Below, piece after piece: positions 20,901 through 30,736 of a DNA stretch of 34,597 nucleotides. Numbering within the stretch: the stretch's first letter is position 1; each line of letters opens with the position of its first letter. Under the pieces are notes generated by a model. It did no database searches. It worked only from the letters and a program-made list of their open reading frames with translations, and had not been told where the DNA came from. The translations under genes and the position numbers were made by a program. The stretch comes from Owenia fusiformis (taxonomy: Eukaryota > Annelida > Polychaeta > Sabellida > Oweniidae), in NCBI GenBank assembly GCA_903813345.2, contig CAIIXF020000077.1, forward strand, positions 1-34,597, given 5' to 3'.

Positions 20901-23900
20901 AAGAGGAATCTTAACGGCTTATGTAATTGATGATTCATTCAACTCTGGACAGAAATCAGGATCCATTCAAGTGCAGGCAAAGCCAGATACGAGTCTCACT
21001 GTTACTCCAACTGCCCCGGGACTCTCGTTCCTACCTCCATCCTTACAACTGACAAATGATGTAACATCCGGTGTATTTGACGTGAAAAGCATTTCGTCTG
21101 GAGTAAAAGCAATCAAGTTCATTCTCTCTGGAATTGATGCAGATATATTTGATTTTGTCGATGATTTGCAAGTGTTTGTCAAAGACGTATTTGCACGTTT
21201 AAAGCTAGCACGAAAGATTTTACCAGGTGGATGCTTTCCGCTAGCTTTAACCACTTGTCCAGCTGTGTTTAATGCTGAGATTGGACTATCTTCTACGGCG
21301 GAATGGTATCAGCTTAATTCAAATAAAAATGTTAAATTCACACTTGGAATAACATTTGTCGTCATCAATAACTTTCCGTTACCAATTTCACTTAGAGGGG
21401 TTCAAGTTGAGACTGGGTCAAACTGGAAACTTTCTCTGGTTAGTTCATACAGGAAGGAAAGTGATGGAGCACTCTTAAACACTCCTAAGAAGCCTGGGTG
21501 CAACATTTCACTAACTTTACAAGACATCCAAGACTTCGTTAAAGGAAACTCTTTTATCAACACATATTTTAATAGTTTGACGAACCTCCTCCCAAAATGG
21601 ATAAGCATCCTTCCAACTGACAAAACCCTTCTTGGAACAACTAACTTGAAATCTAGTGTCATGACTGGAGAACAGCTATCCCTTATTAAACCATGTGCTG
21701 GAGCTCCTGTGTTAAAGGACAAGATATACTCAATATTCCGATTTGAAAAAGACACTAAATTGGTTGTTTTCGATCACGAGGTAACGATTCCTGTACTAAA
21801 AGGACAGCAGTTTTGTTTGATCGTAGATTTATGCCAAGACCTTGGCGGAACAGTTATTCTCATGTTTCCGACTCCACTGTCGAGGAGAAAACGAGATACT
21901 CACTCTGGTTGTGACATTCTTAGTAAAATACCAATGATTGGTGAAATTGAGGATTCAGCTGGATTTGATATATGTTTACGAGGAATAGGATTCTCTCTTA
22001 CAAAACAATTGGCAGTCACGTCTCGTTTTTCAAAATCCCCAACTGCAATAAAATTATGGAATGGAGACCAGCATTTTAAGTACAAGTAAGTCGAGTCTAA
22101 TTTATAGATGTTCTTTCAATTCTACCAAATTTAATGTTCTTCATAAAAAAGTAACATATCATTTTGATTCCAAAGAACCACACCGTATAAAAGGTTTATG
22201 TGCTTGGTATCTTTTGTTTCTACTGTGCTTTGTAAAATTTTCTGATCTGAAGAATACATGTAGGTACGCCAATCTCTTTTTGTTTAAAATTTTTTCACAT
22301 TTAAATGCATGTTGAATTGACAAACTTCAACCTAGAATTTTTCAAATCCCAGCCATCGCCGTCAAAGATTTATTTATGAAATACAGCAAAACACCTCACC
22401 TTTCAGTCAAAATATCACAGAATTTTTACCGGCTAGTTTATGATTACAACACGTTTTCGTTGTGATGTTTTAATCGACGATGTCTTCTAAATACAGATTA
22501 CCATTTGAGACATATGTCTTCTTTGAACCCTGGGGTTATCTACCCTCTTTGTATAGACGGAGTGGCAAAACGGCATTACATTTTGTGTTTATTGAACAAT
22601 CCTACCACTACCAAGCACATTCATCCGCAGAAAATAATCCCAAATATTTTTCCATTCACTGTTATACTCACATGTTTTCCAGTTATTCTGTACACTTTGT
22701 GTCTGCATATTATAGTAATCTTTCCAAAGGTGCTGTAAACATCATAAATTGAAGCCCCAAAACATTTTTATATGTGTAAGAAGAACTAACGTAAATTGAG
22801 TTCGCTTTTCAGGAGCGGGACCGGGTTGGATACAACCTGTATCCATCCAGTTCCGAACCTCGGTGATAGCGAGATACAGAACAATCATATTATCCCGCTC
22901 CTTAGATACATTATATTTCAGCTAATTATGTACCTAAGTAGGTAAGAAATAGGCTTCTTTATGGTATTAAGTACAATATAATTTAGGTTATTTCCCACTG
23001 CTCATGTTTGGTTGGCTGGTGAAGCACATATGGCAAAAACCAGTAATGGACTTTCTGTAGACATTTCCGCAGACACCCAGATATTTGTGACTGTTCCAAA
23101 TCCCATGAAGGTATGAGACTCCCTAACTTATACCTTGGTTAAACCTTGAACGATATTGACAAAAGGTTCCTCGTTTGTGAAGTAATTGGGGAAGTTATGC
23201 TACACGTTTTATGATAACTTATACGTGAATGTGTGGAATAATTGTCCCTAAAAAGTTATAAGTCATTACAATACGTGTTGGAAAATACTTTTTAAATGGA
23301 TAACTAATACTTGCAGACAGTATTCCAACCGTATCCATATGTAAAAGGTCTGATCTCTCCGTATGGAATACCGTTTTAGCTGTGTGGATGTATAATTTAA
23401 CCTATATAGTACGCTATAGTACTGTTTTGTTGTTACATAATTTTGTTTATTACAGATACTGACCCATGTATTTTTGGAGAAATGGAATGTTTTGGTCGAA
23501 GCGATAGGTGGCGCCGATGTTGCTGTGTCGTTTGAGCTATTTTCTGATACTTATACTATATCAATGCCTAAAACAGGATTAGTTGGAACATTTGCTCTGC
23601 TTGATATTGGTGGTAAGATATGTAATATAGACTTATTAAGTTAAGTAAAAGTGTATTGTTGTTTGGTAAATAAAGTTCCGTAAAACAACTAGTATTTCAC
23701 ATACCGGATAAACAACCGCTGTCACTGTTAATTGATCTTTCTTATTTCCAAGGCCTTCAGCAAAGGAAATGGTGCGCTCCAAATGCTAATCCACCTGGTA
23801 TGTTCGCCTCGTTTTACCTAACCGTTAACCCATTCAGAGAAGTACCCATTCTGCAGGATTGGGTGTTCAATTTCGACGTTATTGCTTATGGATTTCTCAC

Positions 23901-26900
23901 TTATGAAGTGTCCAATGATATGGAGAGCCTTCCAACTTATAGTATATGGAATGATCTACTTGAAGTTCAAGTTATTGTAGAAAATCTCAAGGCTCTAATT
24001 ACTGAAAATATTGCAAGATTTCTGGAGACATTGACTTCAACCGCTGCTAATGTTATCAACACGTTCAGGGATGCAGTATCCGAACTTATTGACTCGATTA
24101 AGAACGCCATCGATGATATCAAAAATGGCAAATTTCCATCGATTCCTGATATAATCAAACCAGTGAAAGATGCAATCGATGACTTAAAAACCATATGGGA
24201 AACATTTAAAGATGAAATTGAGTTCGACGTCGATGCCCTGAAATCCAATATTACACAATTTATTGATAATGAAGTTGAGAGAATAAAGAACAATACTAAA
24301 GCACTGATTGAGAAAATAACTGGTCAGATCATGGATGTGACCGAGAACTATTCCGGATTTGGCTTAAAAGTATATGCGGACATTGCAATATTTGGCCTCC
24401 AATTTCCTTCTCTTGATGTAGAATTTGTGTACAGTGTTGGATCACTAGGGCAGTGTAGCCGGTTTAAATACATGTATGATCTACTAAAAGGGGAAAATGC
24501 ATTGCGGGCAATGGCTGTATTTACCTTTCATAAGGAACTTGGATATTTTTTGAAAGTAGCAAATGGATATGGACTGGAGGTAGCATTCAGCAAGGAAGCT
24601 AAAATAAAAACTATTGTGCACTTTATCGCCAATGTTAATTTCCTTGGTCTGAAAGTACGAGTTGATGTCTTCATATCTCTGTTTAAGCTTGGGTTTGGTT
24701 TTGAGGCAAATGTGTTTGATGTATTTCGAGCAAGAATTGACGCAGAGGCTTCTGTCCCAGGGTTCACTCCTTTTCAAGATTTACTCTACAAAGTAACTGT
24801 TCAGCTTCTACCTGGTGGAGATGATTCGTTTGAAGGAAGTTTTGGTGATGCACTGAGGCGTGCTATTCAAAACATTGCAAACGCAGCAAATGATCGTTTA
24901 ACCGCTGTACAGAATGGACTTGCAGCAGCAAGAGGTGGTCTCACAAAAGCGCAACAATGGTAAAAAGTAGCAATTTGATAATCTTACTTTGTAAAGCCTT
25001 TATCTAAACATACACACATTTCAAAGATTTTCAACAAATCATATCATTAATATGATTTGTTATTGGTTAGTGAAAACACAGAATCTTTCAAACCAATCGG
25101 TGATTCCTTATTGGTACAGATAACAAATATGGGGTCTTAATCTGATAAACTTATCATAGCATTATAATATATTACATTATTTTATGTTTTATTATATGAT
25201 ATTGTATTAAAGGCTCGAGGCGAAAAAGAATGACGTCGACAAAGCAAATGTAGTATTTGATAGAGGTGTTGAAGGACTGGAAAGGGCAAAGGATGCTGTG
25301 GAAAGAGCAAAGGGTCCATTAAAAAAAGCGCTAGACAAATTAGATGCAGCTCAAAAGAAAGTTGACAACCTTTGTAAGATTACAGATTGTAAGCCTGTGT
25401 GCATCCCTGGGATCAAATGCAAGATTTGTTGGAAGAAAGTATGGATCGCTAAGATACCATACCCATGTTGCCACTGGACAAAGTGTATGATTAAAGTTCC
25501 AAACTTACTTTGTCTTGCTAAAAACGCCGCATGCTGGGTGGTTAGGAAAATTGCTTATGGGACACTAGAGTTGGTCAAACTTGGTGTGAAGGCCCTTATG
25601 CTTCCATTTGACCTTGCAAAGGCAGCTCTTAGTGCAGCTCAAATCATTGTCGACAAAGCCAGAATTGTATTAGAAGTTGCCAAAGGTATTCTCACTCTTG
25701 CTCAGGTTGGACTGGAAGGAGCTAAAGGCATTTTAAAGGGGGCTGAACTGGCTATCGAAATTGTTAAAGTAGCCGTTAGAATTGGTCTAAAAATCGCTGG
25801 CTGGATAATCCAATTTGGTCTGCAGAGTCTTATAGATATCAAAAAATGTGGATTTTCAGTTGAACTGTCAACTAAAGATTTGTTCGTCATCGATTTATTT
25901 TGTGAAATCAATGCATTCAGACTTGGTTGGAAGAACATTAAGATAACTATCAATTTTCGCAATATATTAGAATCACTATGGAATGCAGCGAAGGCTGTCA
26001 TCAATTACCTGACTAGTTTAATTTCCTTTGGACGTAAGAAGCGGGAAATAGAAAACAAGCAGACTCACGTTGTCCATAGATTGTATCGAAAGTTTCGCGA
26101 CGTTGAGGATTTAGATGATCTTATTTCTAATGATATAGATAGTGATATTTTGGCAAATATTGTGAACAGTACGATTGATGCAACAGAGAAATATGAAACA
26201 CCGAATAAAACTGCAGATGAAGATGAAACTACAATAAGAATCGAAGATTTCAAACAAAAATGTAAACAATTCAAAAGAATTGAGGAGTTTCTCGCTAAAG
26301 CTGCCCATTCTCTTTTTGAAATCACAAATGACACAATAGCAGGAATTGATAATTCCAAAGATGATTTGAACAAAAATGAACAGAACTCTTCAGATATAGG
26401 TTCTATTGGGGTCAACATGGATGAACTAACAATTGACGATTTGGGAAAGCTTGGCATCAATGTAACCGATGCTTTTATAAACTATGGAATAACTTCTGAA
26501 CAATTGATGGCAACAATAAAGGAGGCAAATATTGATCAAGATGAGTCTGTGAGCGAACTTAGTAGCACTATTGACCGGGCGAATATTGAAAGTGAAAAAC
26601 AGTTACAGAATGCCAAAACTTTTCCTCTTATGTTATTGTGGCGAAACGGAATGGACAATGCAACTGCAACTTTTTGGGAGGAAGATAGATGCAGTGGGTT
26701 TAAAGACTGTGTGCTTATTTGTTTTTCGGAACTGTTTGAACTATACAACATGACAAATGCACCCGGTGCAGAAGAAATGAAATACATGACCCTCGAACTC
26801 GCTGAATTATTTACTGACATTATTGATAGTGAAAATATTTCAAACAATAAGGCAATGGAATTGTCGGACAGGATTCTGGAAGTTCTTAAAATCGCAAAGG

Positions 26901-29900
26901 AGAAAAAAGTGTTTTGCGCTTCTGCTCCACAAATTACGATACCAACTGAAGTTAATGTTGAACCTGGCAAAAATGTTGTCATTGTTTGTAAAACAACCGG
27001 AGACCCGAAACCGATGATATATTGGGAACGTGACGGGGAACTCTTAAATGGATCAAACATTGATACTATCGATACAATTGCAAGCTTGGATTCTGAAGGA
27101 GAGTATACATGCGTGGCATCTAACCACGTTGCTACGGTTAGAGCAAAAGTTTATATTCGTTTAGTCGAGTCACCTACCATTGCGGAACATCCTAAATATA
27201 CGGTGGCTACAGTTGGAAATCCAAGTGGTGCAGAATTTCATTGTGTTGCTAATGGTATACCAAAACCAACTATCACATGGAGACGGGTACTAGGCGGTGG
27301 GACGAGTGAACAACTGAATTCGACTGGAGAGCAATTAATCATATCATCTCCTCAATTGTCTGACGCTGGCAAGTATTTGTGCGAAGCAAAGAACAGCCAT
27401 GGAAGAGTGTGGTCTAACCAAGCACGACTACAAGTAATTGCAGCTGTAGTAGCATTTCCTGGCGTAAATCTGAAACTCAGCTATATTAAAATGAGTGAAG
27501 GATATAACAGTACACACACGGAGTACAGGCACCCATTGGTATACCATAAAAGAAAAAAGTCATATATCAAACGGGCAATTAAGAAGATTTTACGAGAGAC
27601 AGAAGAACCTTCCTTGGTTGTCCTGCACAGTCTTACAAGCAATGGTAATACTGATGGTGGGACTATCGACCTAGACATGCGTATCGGTGAATACAAACGT
27701 ATATACGGAGAAGATTACGATGACATGCAAGCTGTATTCAAAATATGGTCGAATTTGTTAGACAGGATATTGAGAAGATTTGCGGAATTATCAGACAACG
27801 AGCAGATTTTGACGAAACAGACTGATGTTGTAACATATTATGCCTTGGACCGTTCGCAATTCGTGATGAAACGAAAAACTCAGTGTCCTTATGGACACGA
27901 ACTGTACCCAAAAGACAATTGGAATATGATATGTGGTTAGTATTTGGGTCAATTTTTTTCTCTTTCTAGTCATCTATTGTTAGAGTTGACAATATAATAA
28001 CTATCTTGATCTTGGTTAGAATATACTTAAAATAACAGCAGAGCGATTCATTTCCGCTGTTTTGAAGTGCCTATATAGACTTTAAGACTGAATTTTGTCT
28101 ATCCCACATCATTTTAGACTGAATGCTCCATATTGTATGAATACCAAGCTGGACACCAATATCAAAAGTTATCCGATTTTTGTGATTATGAGTCGAAAAG
28201 CATTCTTGAGTTTCAAATTGACTCATGTTATAACTTGAAACCATCTTCTAATTTATTCCACTAACCTTTTATTGTTTCTCCAAATATATTCTTTGAAAAT
28301 CGGATTTGAAGGGTGTTAATCAGGGCAATTCTCTGCCATTTAAATCTTCTTGCTCCCTAGAAACGAGAAATTGTTATCTTGTTTTAACCTAGAAACGAGC
28401 AATTGTGATGCCACGTCACCTTACTGTAAATTCTAGAATCACATGGCAGCCATTTTGAAAATTTCCCAATTAATGCTGTTTACAAATTGGAAACTATTGC
28501 AGAATCAACCATAGGTTTGTGAAACAATTAGGATAAGGTTTCAAAATTATGCACAAGACAATACATAACTTCTAAATGCAGGCAGGGACTTTTAATTGCC
28601 AAAAAGTTGAGTATCAAAAAGCATTGGTATCTACCTTAAATTAGTATCTACAACTATTTTTGATTTTTTTGAGTATTGGCTATCAATTCTATTTTTCTTC
28701 AACATGTATCGTAATGACTTCAGTTTGAATGAAATGTATTTTGGTTTTATGATCTCGAGTGATATTTGGTACCTGAATGGTAGGGGAGGGGGAATTAAAC
28801 TCTTTTCACGTTGAATTGTGATTTGGGATAATTGGGGTTTAATTTCTTTATGACTGGTCTACTCTTAGATTTTTTCTCTTTCTTGCTGTATTTCTCAAGC
28901 AATTTTGGTGTTTTTCCGTTGGCACCTGCGTTAATATATGTTTAATTTTAATCATTACCATTTTTAATAATTGCAATGCATTTCTGTTGTATTTCTAGTT
29001 CCGTGTCACAGGGATACGTCGTTCACATTGGTTGGTCAGCGTAAAAAGCGCTGCATTCGAACATTGAGGAGAATGAAAGCGTAAGTAAATACATGTAGTT
29101 CATTGAATATATATATTAGATGTATTTTCCCTGATAACACATGCCTCTTGAACTATTTTGGCATTTAATTTTATTTGGATGGCAAAATCTGTCCAGAATT
29201 AAAAATGGCTTCATTACTGTTATAAATCACTGCCTTGTCCATGCAATTCTATTTGAGCTTACCATTGACAAATGTTCTGGCAAGTCATATAGTCTATGAG
29301 ATTTCTTGTTAGTGTTATATCTCCATGACTGGTGCTATTTATGCCAAAAGTTGGCAAAACATTAACAATGAAAGTGCAGTATAATTTTTTAATGAGGTTA
29401 TTCCATTGATGATATCCAATTATCCTTATGCAATTTGACACAGCGTGTATTCGCGAATGCAACTTTCGGCTGTCGGCTTACCGGATAAACCTATTAATTT
29501 TCATAAATCAACCAGTCATTTTGAAGTTGATCTAACGAACAACCCATTAGTCGACGACCAGTGATCAGTGATCGCATGATCTTTTTGCCACTGTCACGAT
29601 CCATTATAATGAAGCCATTCAATTGAATTAGCGAACAGATCATAGGCCAATGTTACGTGCTGTTAAACAGGCAGCAATTGGGCTTAACGTGTTAGAACCA
29701 TTTACTGGGATACAAGGTAGATACTATTCATATTTAAATGAGTTTGCCATCAAATTGCAATCAATCCGATAGCTGCTAGCCGAAAACTGCATGCGCGAGT
29801 ACACATTTGCAAATTGAAACCTACTTCTGCAACTTGACCTAATTTTGAAAGATAATTGCTCGGAATGACCAAATTAGCCAACCGAATAGTGCCATTTTAA

Positions 29901-30004
29901 CATCTGTTACTCAAGAATAGCATGTCCACATTTTGTATGATCTAAGTGAACACTATGATTTCAGGAGAAACAAAATGAACTTGCGTTTGCTGAGCAACCC
30001 GTAA
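11862..30004 (+). CDS. gene B: secreted mosaic protein, 4 i-type lysozyme + 7 EGF + unknown region + 2 Ig
   Basis: Spliced CDS: 11862-11970, 12088-12113, 12856-12970, 13230-13457, 13935-13960, 14245-14359, 14612-14839, 15061-15086, 15362-15476, 15647-15874, 16097-16122, 16398-16512, 16774-17001, 17208-17330, 18436-18552, 18812-18946, 19275-19397, 19840-19962, 20286-20426, 20789-22085, 22987-23110, 23456-23612, 23753-24959, 25213-27935, 28999-29080, 29965-30004. All junctions keep frame; the total is 7977 nt, 2658 residues. Residue map: signal peptide about 1-20; lysozyme modules 37-159, 160-282, 283-405, 406-528; cbEGF 1-6 at 529-782; EGF7 at 783-822; unrecognised region 823-2281 with RRKR at 1148 and RKKR at 1985; Ig1 about 2282-2365; Ig2 about 2364-2453; basic Cys tail to 2658. 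No membrane segment was seen beyond the signal peptide. Secretion and convertase processing are inferred. Function is unknown; matrix or immune recognition is plausible. Confidence 0.8.
12088..13457 (+). CDS. gene B i-type lysozyme module 1 (three exons)
   Basis: Exons 12088-12113 (26 nt), 12856-12970 (115 nt) and 13230-13457 (228 nt), 123 residues in all. It starts DCIDCMCK, then [75 protein letters not shown] and NYWISVQKC. This order (CxxCxC, SGC, D-G-S-CG-ISEAxW-CG, WKSCA, NY-RY-C, TCEDxA, GGPxGC, YW..V..C) is the destabilase/i-type lysozyme pattern with 14 Cys. The Asp of NDQG aligns with the catalytic Asp of the family. The catalytic Glu of the family ESGC motif is replaced by Ala (ASGC), so muramidase activity is doubtful. 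It is the most diverged of the four modules. Confidence 0.9.
13935..14839 (+). CDS. gene B i-type lysozyme module 2 (three exons)
   Basis: Exons 13935-13960, 14245-14359 and 14612-14839. The protein differs little from module 1: [59 protein letters not shown]. The motif residue is again ASGC, with a Glu one position earlier (CMCE). All 14 Cys and the Asp of NDQG are retained. Its third exon and the sequence before it match module 4 closely (GTCCTGTGCGAGAGATTC), unlike modules 1 and 3. Confidence 0.9.
15061..15874 (+). CDS. gene B i-type lysozyme module 3 (three exons)
   Basis: Exons 15061-15086, 15362-15476 and 15647-15874. It has the same motifs, with [17 protein letters not shown] and MAGPPNGCK. 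The intron before the third exon and the first part of that exon resemble module 1 (extra ATCTATTTCTATTTCAG and AATCCTGTGCAAGGGATTC), while the rest of the exon and the microexon side resemble modules 2 and 4. It therefore looks chimeric. ASGC replaces ESGC; Asp is kept. Confidence 0.9.
16097..17001 (+). CDS. gene B i-type lysozyme module 4 (three exons)
   Basis: Exons 16097-16122, 16398-16512 and 16774-17001. It has the same fold signature, with small changes near the end ([14 protein letters not shown]). The intron after the microexon is almost identical to that of module 3, and the intron before the third exon almost identical to that of module 2. The module ends in T|GTAAGC, so the next exon is read with a leading T rather than the G normal for EGF exons. 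ASGC replaces ESGC; Asp is kept. Confidence 0.9.
17208..17330 (+). CDS. gene B calcium-binding EGF 1
   Basis: It encodes [26 protein letters not shown] and [13 protein letters not shown]: six Cys plus the Asn hydroxylation consensus CxNxxxx[FY]xCxC. The acceptor is a NAGNAG (TAGCAG at 17202-17207): use of the first AG adds one codon and gives SDIDEC, the second gives YIDEC. Both keep frame with the previous module. It ends phase 1 with donor GTAAAG. Confidence 0.9.
17331..18435. other. gene B intron with EGF-like relic
   Basis: A 1.1-kb intron. It contains AGGTCA-type half-sites (17814-17825 and 17833-17838) and, at 18190-18302, a decayed EGF-like sequence (GCQHAF, then in another frame GSYRCF, then [12 protein letters not shown]). 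The open frame on the + strand (18080-18445) spans this relic but lacks correct Cys spacing. Confidence 0.6.
18436..18552 (+). CDS. gene B calcium-binding EGF 2
   Basis: Phase 1-1 exon encoding [25 protein letters not shown] and [12 protein letters not shown]. It has six Cys, the Asp/Glu calcium site and the Asn hydroxylation motif. Donor GTAAGG. Confidence 0.93.
18812..18946 (+). CDS. gene B calcium-binding EGF 3
   Basis: Phase 1-1 exon encoding [30 protein letters not shown] and [14 protein letters not shown]. The acceptor (TTAAAG) lacks a strong pyrimidine tract, but the frame and domain are clear. Donor GTAAGT. Confidence 0.9.
19275..19397 (+). CDS. gene B calcium-binding EGF 4
   Basis: Phase 1-1 exon encoding [27 protein letters not shown] and [13 protein letters not shown]. 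Its second half is closely matched by a relic at 17085-17166. Donor GTACGA. Confidence 0.93.
19840..19962 (+). CDS. gene B calcium-binding EGF 5
   Basis: Phase 1-1 exon encoding [27 protein letters not shown] and [13 protein letters not shown]. It is most like EGF 2 among its neighbours. Donor GTATAT. Confidence 0.93.
20286..20426 (+). CDS. gene B calcium-binding EGF 6
   Basis: Phase 1-1 exon encoding [27 protein letters not shown] and [13 protein letters not shown], followed by a short linker (INESTIV). It carries the Asp form of the hydroxylation motif ([10 protein letters not shown]). Donor GTGGGA. Confidence 0.92.
20789..22085 (+). CDS. gene B exon: EGF 7 plus unrecognised domain with RRKR site
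   Basis: It begins [37 protein letters not shown]: an EGF without the calcium-binding DxDE start. About 390 residues follow that I do not recognise, predicted mainly beta with paired Cys ([33 protein letters not shown]). A furin-type RRKR is at 21883-21894, before DTHSGCDI. The exon ends in phase 2. Gene A's counterpart is outside the window. No transmembrane stretch is evident. Confidence 0.88.
22086..22986. other. gene B intron with structured hairpin
   Basis: A 901-nt intron between phase-matched exons. It contains a 92-nt stem-closed element (22811-22902). Open frames at 22480-22752 overlap each other in different frames and show no domain. Confidence 0.65.
22811..22902 (+). ncRNA. stem-closed structured element (possible RNA), unassigned
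   Basis: A perfect 10-bp closing stem (22811-22820 with 22893-22902) encloses two smaller hairpins: TGGATAC with GTATCCA around AACCT, and CTCG with CGAG around GTGATAG inside GTTC/GAAC. The loop TTCCGAACCTCGG recalls 5S rRNA-like text, but length and arrangement do not fit 5S. It could also be a small fold-back repeat. The element is within an intron on the coding strand. Confidence 0.3.
22987..23110 (+). CDS. gene B exon, 124 nt
   Basis: Acceptor ATTTAG; the first G completes the Lys codon of KYK, then [18 protein letters not shown] and a stretch ending TVPNPMK, with donor GTATGA. It links the RRKR-containing region to the segment shared with gene A. No known motif. Confidence 0.82.
23456..23612 (+). 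CDS. gene B exon, 157 nt
   Basis: Same length and phase as gene A exon 646-802. It encodes [18 protein letters not shown] and ends TFALLDIG. Acceptor TTACAG, donor GTAAGA. Strong conservation of both copies supports it as coding. Confidence 0.88.
23753..24959 (+). CDS. gene B exon, 1207 nt (amphipathic helical segment)
   Basis: Encodes [15 protein letters not shown], then a beta-like stretch, then about 130 residues of amphipathic helix rich in I, L, D, E and K (for example [20 protein letters not shown]), then [14 protein letters not shown] and an Ala-rich end. It aligns without gaps to gene A exon 1055-2261. The ends of the exon are set by acceptor CCAAG and donor GTAAAA. Unrecognised; lipid or protein binding by amphipathic helices is only a guess. 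Confidence 0.88.
25213..27935 (+). CDS. gene B exon, 2723 nt: helices, Cys cluster, RKKR site, two Ig domains
   Basis: Intact 907 codons. In order: charged helical start ([16 protein letters not shown]); ten-Cys cluster from about residue 1765 ([44 protein letters not shown]); Ala/Leu/Lys amphipathic repeats ([20 protein letters not shown]); furin-type RKKR at 26033-26044; acidic Asn/Glu-rich linker; Ig1 ([27 protein letters not shown]) and Ig2 ([28 protein letters not shown]), both I-set with Cys-Trp-Cys and D-x-G-x-Y-x-C-like ends; then a helical segment and CPYGHELYP. Donor is GTTAGT, less standard than the GTGAGT of gene A. Confidence 0.9.
27936..28998. other. gene B intron, about 900 nt longer than in gene A
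   Basis: The equivalent gene A intron is 152 nt (5201-5352). The extra sequence has no transposase or terminal repeats that I can see. It includes a short imperfect tandem repeat, CCTAGAAACGAG, at about 28355 and 28390. The last 80 nt before the acceptor again resemble gene A. Confidence 0.6.
28999..29080 (+). CDS. gene B exon, 82 nt (basic tail)
   Basis: Encodes [18 protein letters not shown] followed by CIRTLRRMK. The RKKRC here is RKWRC in gene A. Same length and phase as gene A 5353-5434. Acceptor TTTCTAG, donor GTAAGT. Confidence 0.85.
29081..29964. other. gene B last intron
   Basis: 884 nt versus 338 nt in gene A. The end (about 29820-29960) is alignable with gene A 5605-5770 (for example GCCATTTT and TTTTGTATGATCTA). 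The rest is extra sequence with no clear feature. Confidence 0.55.
29965..30004 (+). CDS. gene B last coding exon
   Basis: Acceptor TTTCAG, then [13 protein letters not shown] and stop TAA at 30002-30004. Gene A reads on for a further 13 residues with an acidic end; here small substitutions and indels have changed the frame and stop. An ATTAAA at 30045-30050 could serve as a variant polyadenylation signal. Confidence 0.7.
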
Positions 30005-30736
30005 ACTAAAGGCGAAGACTACGGCATGGCAGTCTATATTCGACACATTAAAGATGTGTACAAACTGTAGTTTACCTTCGTTTGGCATCATATTGAGACC
30101 AATTTATATAATAACCTCAAGTTTGCGAAGACATTTACCAGTTTATATCCAAGAGTCAGAATGGCACTAAGACAATGATTGCGCTGCCTTTGAAAAATGT
30201 AAAGTTATTATTAAAGAAAATGAGAAGTAATGATGACAAGGATGATGTGAACACAATTTAATCAGAGTACGGGGATAATGCATGTAGCGCAGAAATAATT
30301 ACAATCTATGTAAGCCTATGTAAATGACGTTTAATGGGATTGGAATGGGATTTCAAAATGTTGCCTAATATTAGAACGATGTCACAAAAATGTATAATAC
30401 AAATATTTGATTCTATTAAGGTGAATACCTGTGCATCTTTGGTGATATTCCACCAAGCCCGATGGGCTAGAGGATTATCACCTTTTGAAAGTGTCACAGG
30501 TATTCAACGAAAATAGAATTACATAATATTTGTTTTATTATTCACTGTTATATTTCTTATTCACATGAATGGAATAACAAACTAATGATGTCTAATTAAT
30601 CGTAACAATGTACTCCCAGGGAGATATAAAATTAAAATTACACTGGACAAAGTCGTAACTGGTGACGCTGAATATCGCTTGTGATCGCGTGTAGAACATT
30701 GACCAATTAGAGAGTGAGGAATATGACAGTGATATA
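30005..30736. other. 3' flank of gene B
   Basis: 30030-30290 is alignable with the gene A flank, probably 3' UTR and adjacent DNA. A palindromic open-frame pair at 30306-30516 shows no domain. No gene was seen. Confidence 0.55.

Noticed and set aside
22480-22752. Two overlapping open frames with hydrophobic text in a gene B intron
   Set aside because: Different frames over the same bases, no homology in the window, and exons on both sides join in phase without it.
22811-22902. 5S rRNA gene
   Set aside because: Too short, and the helix order and internal promoter elements of 5S are not present; kept only as an unassigned hairpin.
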